Source: Chthonomonas sp. UBA6659
Lineage (GTDB): Bacteria > Armatimonadota > Fimbriimonadia > Fimbriimonadales > Fimbriimonadaceae
Direction: 5' to 3'
Assembly: GCA_002455425.1 (NCBI GenBank)
Contig: DKKT01000034.1
Coordinates: forward strand, 1-47,003
DNA length: 47,003 nt
How positions within the stretch are numbered: position 1 is the first letter of the stretch; each line of letters begins with the position of its first letter. Made by a program: the position numbers and the translations under genes. This document shows, in pieces, positions 1-7,592 of the stretch. The notes under the pieces were generated by a model. That model was not told the origin of the DNA. It did not search any database and worked only from the letters and a program-made list of their open reading frames with translations.

Positions 1-1
1 A

Positions 2-49
2 GTCGGATGACGCCGGGTCCCCCTACGGCGGACCCGGGCGGCATCCGAC
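2..49. terminator. Strong hairpin, probable terminator of an upstream gene
   Basis: Positions 2-20 and 30-49 are near-perfect inverted repeats (about 19 paired bases, one mismatch and one bulge) around a 9-nt loop. No T-tract follows, so factor-independent termination is not certain. The hairpin lies before the first gene and probably ends a gene that stops just outside the window. Confidence 0.5.
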
Positions 50-91
50 CCCTTGCCCCGGCGCGAAAGGTCCGTGGATCGATGTCCGGTG

Positions 92-97
92 TAGACT
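92..97 (+). promoter_or_regulatory. -10-like box TAGACT, leaderless arrangement
   Basis: TAGACT lies 7 nt before the GTG at 105, so transcription would begin at or next to the start codon. No good -35 hexamer and no Shine-Dalgarno motif are visible. The call rests on the same spacing recurring at several other genes in the window. Confidence 0.4.
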
Positions 98-104
98 CGA
101 CGGA

Positions 105-758
105 GTGGATCCGCGCCTCTCGGCTGCTGGATACGTGGTCGTCCCGGGTGCTTTGCATCCCGCCGAAATCGAAGGGATCTTGAGACAGCTCCCGGAGCTG
201 GATGATGCCGCAGGAACGCGACGGCTTCTTGAGGAACCCTGGTGCCGAGAGCTGGCGGCTCACGCCAACGTGGTCTCCCCTGTTCATGATGCCCTCGGCA
301 CCAAGGCGAGACCAGTGAGAGCGCTCCTCTTCGACAAAGCTCCGAACGCCAACTGGAGCCTCGGTTGGCACCAAGACCTGAAGATTGCCGTTGCGCGACG
401 AGTTGATGTCCCCGGATTCGGCGCGTGGTCGGTGAAGGAGGGCGTTCCCCACTGTCGACCGACCCGCCAGATCTTGGAGGCGTGCCTCGCGGTGCGGATT
501 CACCTCGATTGCTCTCATCGCGAGAACGGTCCCCTCCGCGTCCTTGCAGGAACGCACCGTGACGGCATCCGTGTGGCACCGGAACCGTGGGAGCTTGACC
601 GCGAGGAGGTCGTGCTCGCAGACGCAGGCGCCATTGTGCTCATGCGGCCGCTCCTGTTCCACGCATCGTCTAAGGCTACGATCCCGACGCATCGCCGCGT
701 GATCCATATCGAGTTCAGTTCCGCCCGCCTCCCTGGTGGGCTTGACTGGGCGTACTGA
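105..758 (+). CDS. Phytanoyl-CoA dioxygenase (PhyH) family protein
   Basis: This 217-residue protein fits the PhyH-like branch of Fe(II)/2-oxoglutarate oxygenases, which hydroxylate small molecules in the cytoplasm; the substrate cannot be read from sequence. The iron triad is visible: WHQD gives His89 and Asp91, and FHAS gives His186. Arg197/Arg198 in THRRVIHIEF would bind the 2-oxoglutarate carboxylate. The NGPLRVLAGTHRDG stretch (141-154) is the typical turn of these enzymes. It is short for the family (usually 250-300), lacking part of the N-terminal region, but the core is intact. The GTG start has no Shine-Dalgarno and a -10-like box 7 nt upstream. It stands alone, 47 nt before the M16 peptidase gene. 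Confidence 0.8.
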   Translation: MDPRLSAAGYVVVPGALHPAEIEGILRQLPELDDAAGTRRLLEEPWCRELAAHANVVSPVHDALGTKARPVRALLFDKAPNANWSLGWHQDLKIAVARRVDVPGFGAWSVKEGVPHCRPTRQILEACLAVRIHLDCSHRENGPLRVLAGTHRDGIRVAPEPWELDREEVVLADAGAIVLMRPLLFHASSKATIPTHRRVIHIEFSSARLPGGLDWAY

Positions 759-793
759 AGCGCGCTCCGAGATTCGCCAAGCGCATCGGGTGC

Positions 794-799
794 CACAAT
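794..799 (+). promoter_or_regulatory. -10-like box CACAAT, possible leaderless start
   Basis: CACAAT ends 6 nt before the ATG of the M16 peptidase gene. It deviates from TANNNT at the first base. No ribosome-binding site is seen between the box and the start, which fits a leaderless transcript. Confidence 0.3.
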
Positions 800-805
800 C
801 GAGCT

Positions 806-2029
806 ATGCCGATCGAGAAGCGCGTGTTGCCGAATGGGGTCCGGGTCCTGGTCGAGCGGGCGCCCCACGTGCAGTCCGCCGCGATCGGCCTCTGGTGCCG
901 AACCGGGAGCCGCCACGAGCGCCCGGGCGAGGAGGGGATCACCCACCTCATCGAACACATGCTCTTCAAGGGCACGAAGCATCGATCCGCCAAGCAGATC
1001 GCCGAGGACATCGAGGGCCGCGGTGGGATGCTGAACGCCTTCACCGACAAGGAGCAGACCTGCTACTACTGCCGCGTGCTGGCCGACGATGTGGCGGTCG
1101 GCGTCGACGTGCTTGCCGACATGATGGTCCACTCGCTCCTCGACACCGACGAACTCGCGCGGGAGAAGCACGTCGTGCTGGAGGAGATCAAGCGGGGTGA
1201 AGACGAACCGGGCGACCACGTCCACGAGCTCCACTTGCAGTACCGATGGGGCGATCATCCGCTCGGCAAGCCGATCATCGGTACGAAGGAATCGGTCAGT
1301 TCCTTCTCCCGCGACGACCTCACGCGCTACGTCGGGAGGCGATACCGCGCGGAGAACGTCGTCTTGGCCGTGGCCGGCAACGTCGATCCCGACGCGTTTC
1401 GGGCTCTTGCAGAAGAGAAGCTCGCCGACTTCGTCGCGAGCGAGCCGGAGGACACGGTTTCGCGACCGGTCGGCGTGGCCGGCAAGCACGAGGTGGCGAA
1501 GGACGTCGAGCAGGTTCACTTTTGCATCGGCACCGACTCGTGCTCGGTTTACGACGACGATCTCTACGTCGCCGCGGTGCTCGATGGGGTGCTCGGGAGC
1601 GGCATGAGCTCGCGCCTCTTCCAGGAGATTCGCGAGAAGCGCGGGCTCGCCTACGCGATCGGGAGCTACAACCTCGCGTACACTTCCGGAGGAGCGTTCA
1701 CGGTCTACGGAGGTACCGGGCTTGAAACCTGGAACCAGGTGCAGAGCCTCGTGCGTGAGGAGTTCGACAAACTGATCCGGGACGGCGTCCCGGGCGATGA
1801 GTTGCGGCGCACGAAGAAGCTGCTGAGCGGCAACATGGTCCTTGCCCTCGAGGGGATGAGCGCGCGCATGATGCGCGCGACGCGCAACGAGTTCGTCCAT
1901 GGGCGAGACGTTCCGGTCGAGGAGACGCTGGCTCGGATCGAGGCGGTCACGCCGGCTCAGGTCCAGGAAATGGCCTTGCGGATCCTCGCCGAGGACCGGA
2001 TCACGACGACCGCGATCGGGCCGTTCTGA
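806..2029 (+). CDS. M16 family zinc metallopeptidase (processing-peptidase type)
   Basis: A 407-residue single-unit M16 peptidase, the size of mitochondrial processing peptidase beta-type and PqqL/YmxG-like bacterial proteins. The inverted zinc motif HLIEH is at residues 47-51, and the third ligand is Glu127 in VVLEEIKRGEDEP, at the expected spacing of 76 residues. The C-terminal half carries the usual RGLAYAIGSY segment of the second M16 domain (residues about 275-284). There is no signal peptide, so it is probably cytoplasmic; the family degrades or processes peptides. In many bacteria such a gene neighbours polynucleotide phosphorylase or dut, but not here. ATG start, no Shine-Dalgarno, -10-like box 6 nt upstream. 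Confidence 0.9.
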   Translation: MPIEKRVLPNGVRVLVERAPHVQSAAIGLWCRTGSRHERPGEEGITHLIEHMLFKGTKHRSAKQIAEDIEGRGGMLNAFTDKEQTCYYCRVLADDVAVGVDVLADMMVHSLLDTDELAREKHVVLEEIKRGEDEPGDHVHELHLQYRWGDHPLGKPIIGTKESVSSFSRDDLTRYVGRRYRAENVVLAVAGNVDPDAFRALAEEKLADFVASEPEDTVSRPVGVAGKHEVAKDVEQVHFCIGTDSCSVYDDDLYVAAVLDGVLGSGMSSRLFQEIREKRGLAYAIGSYNLAYTSGGAFTVYGGTGLETWNQVQSLVREEFDKLIRDGVPGDELRRTKKLLSGNMVLALEGMSARMMRATRNEFVHGRDVPVEETLARIEAVTPAQVQEMALRILAEDRITTTAIGPF

Positions 2030-2041
2030 TCCTGGGTCCCG

Positions 2042-2070
2042 TTGACAGCCTGCCAGGCTTCGGGTATCCT
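2042..2070 (+). promoter_or_regulatory. Sigma-70 promoter of tRNA-Ala
   Basis: A perfect TTGACA (2042-2047) is separated by exactly 17 nt from TATCCT (2065-2070). Initiation would fall near 2077, about 9 nt before the mature tRNA. Confidence 0.85.
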
Positions 2071-2085
2071 GGTGCCGAATCCGGT

Positions 2086-2161
2086 GGGGGTATAGCTCAG
2101 CTGGGAGAGCGCCTCAATGGCATTGAGGAGGCCAGGGGTTCGAATCCCCTTACCTCCACCA
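2086..2161 (+). tRNA. tRNA-Ala (GGC anticodon)
   Basis: A full 76-nt cloverleaf with encoded CCA. The acceptor stem GGGGGTA pairs with TACCTCC (one G-U pair), the anticodon stem CCUCA/UGAGG encloses loop AUGGCAU with anticodon GGC, and the T-arm has the TTCGAAT loop. It is preceded by a consensus promoter and followed by a terminator hairpin, so it is a single-tRNA unit. Confidence 0.97.
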
Positions 2162-2185
2162 AAACACTCGACTTCACGTTTGCGG

Positions 2186-2216
2186 GGCCGTTTTCGACGG
2201 CCTCGTTTTCGTTTTG
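2186..2216 (+). terminator. Rho-independent terminator of tRNA-Ala
   Basis: GGCCG (2186-2190) pairs with CGGCC (2198-2202) across a 7-nt loop, and a T-rich tail with two TTTT runs follows. It lies 24 nt after the tRNA 3' end. The remaining 2217-2387 holds no gene or site I can support. Confidence 0.7.
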
Positions 2217-2387
2217 AGCCGTGGGACTCGGCCCGATCCATCTCCTTCGAGCCTCAAGCCACAGAGCTTCGTGGGTCGCGGTCCTGCTTTGAAAAGGGGC
2301 GTTCCAGAGCGACGGATGCCCGTCCGCCCCGGAGGTCCCGTGCTGGACGGCCTGGGCCGTCGGTTCAGCCGGTTGTTATGGGATCGC

Positions 2388-2762
2388 TCACTTCTTCAAC
2401 TGGGAAAGCCTGAGCTTCACCATTTCGACGACCAACGCCTTGGGGATCGGCTTGCTCAGCGGAAACTGGATCGAGCCCTTGGCGAACTTGTAGTCCTCGA
2501 GCCGATCCCGGAATGCGTCGATGACGTCCGGGTTTGGGTACAGGCCGACATGCTGGGCATACCCGGCGATCATGATTTGCTGGTCGCGCTTGCCGCCGTC
2601 CACCAAGGCAAACGCGGGGATGTTGTAGTTCATGAGCTCCGCCGCTTCGGGTGCAGCCTCCCAGATGCAGGAGCGCAGCTCTTCAAGCGCACGCCGCGTC
2701 TCCGGAGGTTGCGACGCGATGTACGCGTCCACTTCGGTGGACCTCCTTCCCGACTCGCTCAT
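2388..2762 (-). CDS. DUF1801 / YdhG-like small protein
   Basis: A 124-residue protein that fits the DUF1801 fold (YdhG-like, sometimes called iron chaperone by similarity to frataxin-like folds). It opens with STEVDAYIASQPPETRRALE, the usual helical start of the family, then the LMNYNIPAF segment and the KGSIQFPLSKPIP stretch near the C-terminus. The biochemical role in bacteria is not settled. I chose the ATG at 2762 rather than an earlier in-frame one because GGGAG precedes it at proper distance and the family begins there. It is convergent with the tRNA unit and downstream of another small minus-strand gene. Confidence 0.8.
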   Translation of the reverse strand: MSESGRRSTEVDAYIASQPPETRRALEELRSCIWEAAPEAAELMNYNIPAFALVDGGKRDQQIMIAGYAQHVGLYPNPDVIDAFRDRLEDYKFAKGSIQFPLSKPIPKALVVEMVKLRLSQLKK

Positions 2763-2864
2763 CGTAGGCTCCCGTGTGAAATCACCTGAGCATCGTGTCT
2801 CCCAGGAGATAGCGTACCTGTCTCGAAAGACCCCGGAGGGCTCGCGGCAGAGCACGGTTCGATG

Positions 2865-3347
2865 TCATGTGTCCACCGTCGCCTGCTGCGGTGTGTCGCC
2901 GATGAACGGAATGGTGATGCTGAGCCACAGGTCACCGGTCGTCTCGAAAGAAACGTCCCAATGAACCGGCTGCCGCCTCGCGTCCTCGAGGCCAAAGCCT
3001 GCGAGCTTGACGACGGTGAAGATGTCCTCCGGCAACTCCTGCTCAAACCAGCGGACGAATACCTCCTGCAACTGCGGACGCGCTGTCGCGAGAATCTGCT
3101 CAAAGCGTCCAGGCAACCCCAGATAGAACTGGCGTGACTCTGGGAAAGGACCATTCTCGTCACCGGGTAAATCGATGGAAATCTTCGTCTCGGTCTTGGA
3201 AAACGTCCACTCGCACTCCCAGTAGGAGCGCTCCGGCGCTTTTGCGATGAACATGAAGCGCAAGTTGCCGAAATCTGGGTCGGCGATTCGAGGGGGCGAA
3301 AGCCATAGCTTGAGATTGTGGAGAATGCTCACAACGCGCCTTGACAC
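2865..3347 (-). CDS. Hypothetical protein, 160 aa
   Basis: I do not recognise this protein. It is 160 residues, soluble, with no signal peptide, many aromatic residues (RSYWECEWTFSKTETKISID near residues 40-60) and an acidic, alternating pattern typical of a compact beta-rich fold. The end of the chain (WDVSFETTGDLWLSITIPF) also looks like beta strands. The start is either GTG at 3347 or an in-frame GTG five codons later; no clear ribosome-binding site separates them. It lies about 100 nt upstream of the DUF1801 gene on the same strand and could share its transcript. Codon usage looks somewhat less GC3-biased than the core genes, so recent acquisition is possible but weakly supported. Confidence 0.6.
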   Translation of the reverse strand: MSRRVVSILHNLKLWLSPPRIADPDFGNLRFMFIAKAPERSYWECEWTFSKTETKISIDLPGDENGPFPESRQFYLGLPGRFEQILATARPQLQEVFVRWFEQELPEDIFTVVKLAGFGLEDARRQPVHWDVSFETTGDLWLSITIPFIGDTPQQATVDT

Positions 3348-3808
3348 CTATCGGCGGAGGATGCTGCAAGATACCACGAAGCAGGCCCCTCGCCGGGCGT
3401 ATCCGACAGGATTCCTGGTCGACAAGCAAATCAGGGGGTGCCGGCATGGCCACAGAATCGCTGACCCAAAAGGCTATCGGAACCCTCATCCCCTTCCCCT
3501 TCTCCCTCCCGGCACAAACCATCCGGGAAGGAGAAGGGGCTCCGGACTCGACCCTTTTGCGAGTGCTCCAATTTGCTCGGGCCGCTCCGGTTCCCCTCGC
3601 CGATGGTGCTCGTGATTCGCTCGGCGTCACGAATCCCGCCTTGGATCCGGGAGAGTCGTCGAACGTCGAGCCGAGACGCTCTCGGCCGTCTTTGCGTGAA
3701 GGATGTGTGACTGGCTCCTCCATCAAGCGCCTGCGCACGTCACAGAATGTTCACACTCACTCCTCTAAGATCCGAGTATTCCGGAATTCGGAAGAGGATG
3801 GAAACACA
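3348..3808. other. Intergenic region with two palindromes
   Basis: These 461 nt separate two divergent genes and have no convincing ORF. They hold a 17-bp-arm hairpin (3496-3512 with 3523-3539, one G-T mismatch) and a perfect 7-bp palindrome GCCGAGA-CGC-TCTCGGC at 3670-3686. Promoters for both flanking genes are expected here, but I could not place them confidently. Confidence 0.6.
3496..3539. repeat. REP-like intergenic hairpin
   Basis: The arms 3496-3512 and 3523-3539 form a 17-bp stem with one G-T mismatch and a 10-nt loop. The CCCCTTCTCC / GGAGAAGGGG composition resembles the palindromes at 28.5-28.7 kb, suggesting one dispersed repeat family. No T-tract follows. Confidence 0.5.
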
Positions 3809-4489
3809 ATGACTCAAGTCAGATTCGCGTCGTTCACTCTTGCCGCATGTCTCTGTGCGGGTGCCCAGGCATTCTCCTTTTCTGACAACAACTGGTCAGG
3901 TTCTTGGAGCGGAAACTTTGCGTTCTACGGTCTTGGGGGCGGGGGCTCCGTCTCGGTTGACTACAGCACTTTTCAAACAGGCCCGAACTCGCTCCGGTTC
4001 TGGCTCTCGGAGTCGGCGTGGGGCGGAGGTGCCCGGACCGGCACGTGCGTTGGCACGCGCTTCGACACCGACACGTCACCCTTTGCAAACATCGACTACT
4101 CGTTGTGGTATAAGACCTCGAGTGCGCACACGTTCTACACGGGGCTAGCCGTGTTGCAGGGTAGCACTTGGTACCTCCACCGAAGCAGTCTCGTCCAAGA
4201 CGGTAACTGGCATCAGCTCTCGTTTACGGGATTGACGGCTTCTTCGTTCGGCGAGTGGGATTACTACAATCCAAATCACCTCGACATGTCCTCGAATCCA
4301 AACTTCAATAACGCTCCCACCGCCTTCGGTGTGGTAGGACAGATCTACGGGACACAATCGGCCGCATTCGATGGCGAGTTGTGGGTTGACGGTCTCGAGG
4401 GTCAAACCAACCCTGTCCCCGAACCGGCATCACTTCTTGCGGTCGGTGCCGGGCTCGTCGCACTTGCCTCACGGCGACGCCGTCGGTAG
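3809..4489 (+). CDS. PEP-CTERM sorting domain protein, exported
   Basis: A 226-residue secreted protein. Residues 1-20 form a signal peptide ending in AGAQA. The middle is Gly/Ser/Asn-rich and beta-rich, with many aromatic residues, as in carbohydrate-binding or matrix proteins. The C-terminus is a classic PEP-CTERM tripartite signal: VPEPAS, a hydrophobic helix (LLAVGAGLVALA), then SRRRRR. Such proteins are handled by an exosortase and often placed in or passed through the outer envelope with exopolysaccharide. No exosortase gene lies in this window. The ATG at 3809 was chosen because it starts the signal peptide and GAGG lies upstream; a longer frame reaches 3341 but is not credible. A terminator hairpin follows. 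Confidence 0.88.
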   Translation: MTQVRFASFTLAACLCAGAQAFSFSDNNWSGSWSGNFAFYGLGGGGSVSVDYSTFQTGPNSLRFWLSESAWGGGARTGTCVGTRFDTDTSPFANIDYSLWYKTSSAHTFYTGLAVLQGSTWYLHRSSLVQDGNWHQLSFTGLTASSFGEWDYYNPNHLDMSSNPNFNNAPTAFGVVGQIYGTQSAAFDGELWVDGLEGQTNPVPEPASLLAVGAGLVALASRRRRR

Positions 4490-4510
4490 CGTCGCAACAG
4501 CGCAGCCAAG

Positions 4511-4544
4511 CGAAGAGGACTCCCGCTCCGGCGAGTCCTCTTCG
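4511..4544 (+). terminator. Terminator hairpin after the PEP-CTERM gene
   Basis: CGAAGAGGACTC (4511-4522) and GAGTCCTCTTCG (4533-4544) are perfect 12-bp inverted repeats with a 10-nt loop, 21 nt past the stop codon. The T-tract is short. Confidence 0.7.
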
Positions 4545-4665
4545 TTCATGCCATGGCTCTCCAGCCGTGCTAGCACTTCCGCTCTGCCAAACGGATGCGA
4601 ACGGGGTTGGCGATCGAACGTCATGCCGACGTTCAAAGTCGGCGCAGAGGACCAACCCGAACGGC

Positions 4666-4671
4666 TACCAT
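4666..4671 (+). promoter_or_regulatory. -10-like box TACCAT, leaderless arrangement
   Basis: TACCAT ends 5 nt before the coaD ATG, and no ribosome-binding site lies between. A small 6-bp inverted repeat (4625-4630 / 4638-4643) sits just upstream of the expected -35 position. Confidence 0.4.
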
Positions 4672-4676
4672 CGGTC

Positions 4677-5162
4677 ATGCGCCGTCTCGCGATCTATCCG
4701 GGCTCGTTCGACCCGCCCACGCTTGGCCATCTCGACGTCATCGAGAGAGCGGCACGCCTCTTTGATGAGATCATCGTCGCGGTGGGGGTCAACCAGGCTA
4801 AGACGCCGTTTCTCTCCCTCGAGGAACGCATGCGGGCGCTGGCGGTCGCGACGGAGGGTGTTCCCAATGTCACGATCGATCACTTCGAGGGGCTTCTCGT
4901 TCACTATGCGGAAGCAAAGGGGGCGAAGGCCCTTGTTCGCGGGCTCCGGGCTACCTCCGACTTTGACTTCGAGTTCCAAATCGCGATGGCGAATCGACGC
5001 CTGAACGACTCGATCGAAAGCGTCTTCCTGATGACGAAGTGGGAGCACAGCTTCCTCACCAGCAGCGTCGTGCGCGAGGTCGCCCAGCTCGGCGGCGACT
5101 TCAGCGGCTTCGTCCATCCCGGGGTCGCGGAGATCGTGCGAGCCCACCTGAACCGAGAGTAG
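4677..5162 (+). CDS. coaD: Phosphopantetheine adenylyltransferase
   Basis: CoaD transfers AMP from ATP to 4'-phosphopantetheine, the penultimate step of coenzyme A synthesis, in the cytoplasm. The 161-residue length matches the bacterial family. The nucleotidyltransferase signature GSFDPPTLGH is at residues 9-18, with His18 in the ATP-binding (T/H)xGH motif. LVRGLRATSDFDFEFQIAMAN and the TSSVVRE segment near residue 130 (equivalent of ISSTxxR) are also present. The frame is open further upstream, but the family starts at the ATG at 4677. The gene stands alone between a terminator and a TPR gene. Confidence 0.97.
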   Translation: MRRLAIYPGSFDPPTLGHLDVIERAARLFDEIIVAVGVNQAKTPFLSLEERMRALAVATEGVPNVTIDHFEGLLVHYAEAKGAKALVRGLRATSDFDFEFQIAMANRRLNDSIESVFLMTKWEHSFLTSSVVREVAQLGGDFSGFVHPGVAEIVRAHLNRE

Positions 5163-5189
5163 GGTTTTCCACATTTTTGGGGAAAAACC
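5163..5189 (+). terminator. Possible terminator after coaD
   Basis: GGTTTTCC (5163-5170) can pair with GGAAAAACC (5181-5189) with one bulged A, directly after the coaD stop. The loop contains TTTTT. Weak stem, so tentative. Confidence 0.35.
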
Positions 5190-5261
5190 GGCTCCGTGGA
5201 ACCTGGGCCGGCACGGTATGGTATGAATGTTGCCGCGCTTGGCGTCGTGCACGTTTCGACC

Positions 5262-6734
5262 ATGAAGATCCTACGGACTCTCTGTGCGTCGCTCACCCTC
5301 GGCCTCCTGTTGCTGACCGCGGGATGGGCCCAAACCGACCCCGCCGAAAAGGAGATTCGCACCCAGATTCAGGCGGCGGTCGCCCAGTATCGCGCGGGGA
5401 AGGTCGACGACGCGGTCACTGCGTTCGAGGCGATGCAAGCCAGGGCGCCGGAGAACCCCGACGTCCTTTCGTGGCTGGGATTTCTCTATCTGCGGAAGGA
5501 GCAGCCGACGAAGGCGGTGCCGGTTTTGGAGAAAGCCGCGGGACTCCGCCCGAAAGATATCGAGATCCTCAATAACCTCGGCAATGCGTACCTGGGCGCC
5601 GACAAGCCCGACCAGGCGCTCGAAACCTACGCCAAGGTCACGGCACTGAACCCGAAGGCATTCGAGGCTTGGTACAACATCGGCAACATCCTTCTCAAAA
5701 AGGCCGAGGCGGCCAAAGCGGTCGACGCCTTCAAGAAGGCGATCGAGGCGAAGCCGGATGACGCGTTTTCGCACAACAACCTCGGCGCGGCCTACGAAGC
5801 GAACAAACAGACGGATCTGGCTGCGGCGAGCTACGCGAAAGCCGCTCAGCTTCGACCTGACAATCGGACCTTTCAGCGCAACGCCGGTTTTGCTTTGGTG
5901 AGGCAAAAGCAGGAGGAGAAGGCGATCCCCTATCTGGAGCGAGCCCTGACCTCGAACAAGGACTCCCAACTCGTTTTGGCCCTAGCCGCCGCCTACACCA
6001 CGGTCGGCCGGCGCGAGGCCGCCCTTCGCGTGCTCGAGGATGCTCAGACCGATCTCGCCGCGAACGCAGTCTTTTGGTTCAATCTGGGGGTCGTTCGAGC
6101 CCAAGCCGGACAGTTCGATGGGGCGGAGACGGCCTACCGAAACGCGCTCCAGATCAACGCGGACGACGTCGACACACTCCACAACCTGGGCCTCGTCTTG
6201 TTCAAGAAGCGGGCCTACGCCAAGGCCGCCGAGGTGTTCGACAAGCTCGCCACCCTGGCCCCGGCGAATACCGGCGCGAAGATCAATCTCGCGGCGTCGC
6301 TCGCCATGGCGGGCCAACTGACTCGTGCCGCTGACATCTGGAAGGCGATCCTCGCCCTCGATCCGAAGAACCTGAACCTACGCCTCGACCTCGCGAACGC
6401 GCTCTGGAAACTCAACGACAAGGAGGGTGCGAAAGCCCAGTTTGCCGCAGCGCTTGAGCAGGACAAGAACAGCTTCCGCGCATTGAACGGACTGGGGCTG
6501 TTCAGTCTCGACGCTTCCGACCTGAAGGAGGCTGAGCGGCTCTTCCGCGCCGCGATCGCCCTCAAGAAGGACTATGTCCCCGCTCATAACAACCTCGCCG
6601 TGACCCTTGAGCGCCAGAATCGAGTCGACGAGGCGATCAAGGTCTTGGAGTACGCGCTGAAGATCGACCCCAAGAATGAAGAGGTTCAGCGGAACCTGCA
6701 GCGCATGAAGGCTTCGAAGTCCGGTGCGGATTAA
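5262..6734 (+). CDS. Exported tetratricopeptide repeat protein
   Basis: A 490-residue protein made almost entirely of TPR units. Residues 1-24 are a signal peptide (MKILRTLCASLTLG... GWAQ). About twelve to thirteen 34-residue repeats follow, recognisable by NLGNAYLGADKPDQALETYA, NIGNILLKKAEAAKAVDAF and NNLAVTLERQNRVDEAIKVL. TPR arrays hold partner proteins together; here the partner is unknown and probably periplasmic. The ATG at 5262 begins the signal peptide, although the frame is open from a GTG at 5196. Its last codons overlap the nadK start by 11 nt, so the two are translationally coupled, although their roles seem unrelated. Confidence 0.88.
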   Translation: MKILRTLCASLTLGLLLLTAGWAQTDPAEKEIRTQIQAAVAQYRAGKVDDAVTAFEAMQARAPENPDVLSWLGFLYLRKEQPTKAVPVLEKAAGLRPKDIEILNNLGNAYLGADKPDQALETYAKVTALNPKAFEAWYNIGNILLKKAEAAKAVDAFKKAIEAKPDDAFSHNNLGAAYEANKQTDLAAASYAKAAQLRPDNRTFQRNAGFALVRQKQEEKAIPYLERALTSNKDSQLVLALAAAYTTVGRREAALRVLEDAQTDLAANAVFWFNLGVVRAQAGQFDGAETAYRNALQINADDVDTLHNLGLVLFKKRAYAKAAEVFDKLATLAPANTGAKINLAASLAMAGQLTRAADIWKAILALDPKNLNLRLDLANALWKLNDKEGAKAQFAAALEQDKNSFRALNGLGLFSLDASDLKEAERLFRAAIALKKDYVPAHNNLAVTLERQNRVDEAIKVLEYALKIDPKNEEVQRNLQRMKASKSGAD

Positions 6735-7584
6735 CCTCGTCGTCAACACCCACCGACCGGACGCGACGGAAGCGGCCCGGAAGACGGCGACCCACTTGCG
6801 CGAGCATCGGGTCGAAGTCGGATGCGACCGCGAGGGTGCGGAGCTCGTTGGGGTGGGTGCGGTCGCGGACGACCGATTCGGCGAGGCCGACCTCGCGATC
6901 TCGTTCGGCGGGGACGGAACGTTGATCCGGACGGCCGATCTGTGTTCCGAGCGCGGAACGCCGATCCTCGGGGTCTACTACGGTCGATTCGGCTTCGTCA
7001 CCCAGTGCCGCCCGAATGAGATCGGAGCGGCGCTGAGCCAGTTCTTCGACGGCCAGGCCCGGATCGAGGAACGCATGATGGTTCAGACCGAGCTTTTCCG
7101 GTCAGGCCAATCGGTCGGCACGATCCACGCCCTCAACGAAGCCGCACTCTTGCGCGCGGCCACCACCCGGATGTTGACGTTCGAGGTGTCGGTCGATGGG
7201 CGTCGACTCACCAAGTATCCTGCGGACGGCGTGATGGTCGCAACCCCGACCGGCTCGACCGCATACAATCTCTCGGCAGGCGGGCCGGTGATCGATCCGA
7301 CGCTCTCCGCGCTGATCCTCACCGCGATCACCCCTCATACGCTCAGCGCACGGTCCTTGATCCTGCGTCCGGATTCCGAAATCCGTCTTGGCCTGGAGAC
7401 GCGTGGCGACGCGGTGCTGTCTTGCGACGGTCAGACCCGGCTCCACGTCCTCAGCGGCGACGAAGTCCGGGTGACGCGCTCCCCTCGCATCACTCGTCTG
7501 ATTTCGCTCGCGCCGCAGGACTTCCTCGAGAAGCTCTCGGACAAGCTCCTCTGGAGCCAGGGACTGAGCGAGGTCGATGACTGA
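6724..7584 (+). CDS. nadK: NAD kinase
   Basis: NadK phosphorylates NAD to NADP in the cytoplasm and sets the NADP pool. The 286-residue protein has the diagnostic GGDGT at 62-66, the ALNEAALLR segment near 135-145 with the conserved Asn-Glu, and the glycine-rich TGSTAYNLSAGGP motif near residue 180. The start is GTG at 6724, inside the end of the TPR gene (11-nt overlap), and no other start keeps the N-terminal strand. It ends 8 nt from the stop of the convergent DUF3472 gene. Confidence 0.95.
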   Translation: MRINLVVNTHRPDATEAARKTATHLREHRVEVGCDREGAELVGVGAVADDRFGEADLAISFGGDGTLIRTADLCSERGTPILGVYYGRFGFVTQCRPNEIGAALSQFFDGQARIEERMMVQTELFRSGQSVGTIHALNEAALLRAATTRMLTFEVSVDGRRLTKYPADGVMVATPTGSTAYNLSAGGPVIDPTLSALILTAITPHTLSARSLILRPDSEIRLGLETRGDAVLSCDGQTRLHVLSGDEVRVTRSPRITRLISLAPQDFLEKLSDKLLWSQGLSEVDD

Positions 7585-7592
7585 TCCGTGAC

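Noticed and set aside
515..1900. 461-codon minus-strand frame opposite the PhyH and M16 genes
   Set aside because: Both plus-strand genes have intact catalytic motifs; this frame has none.
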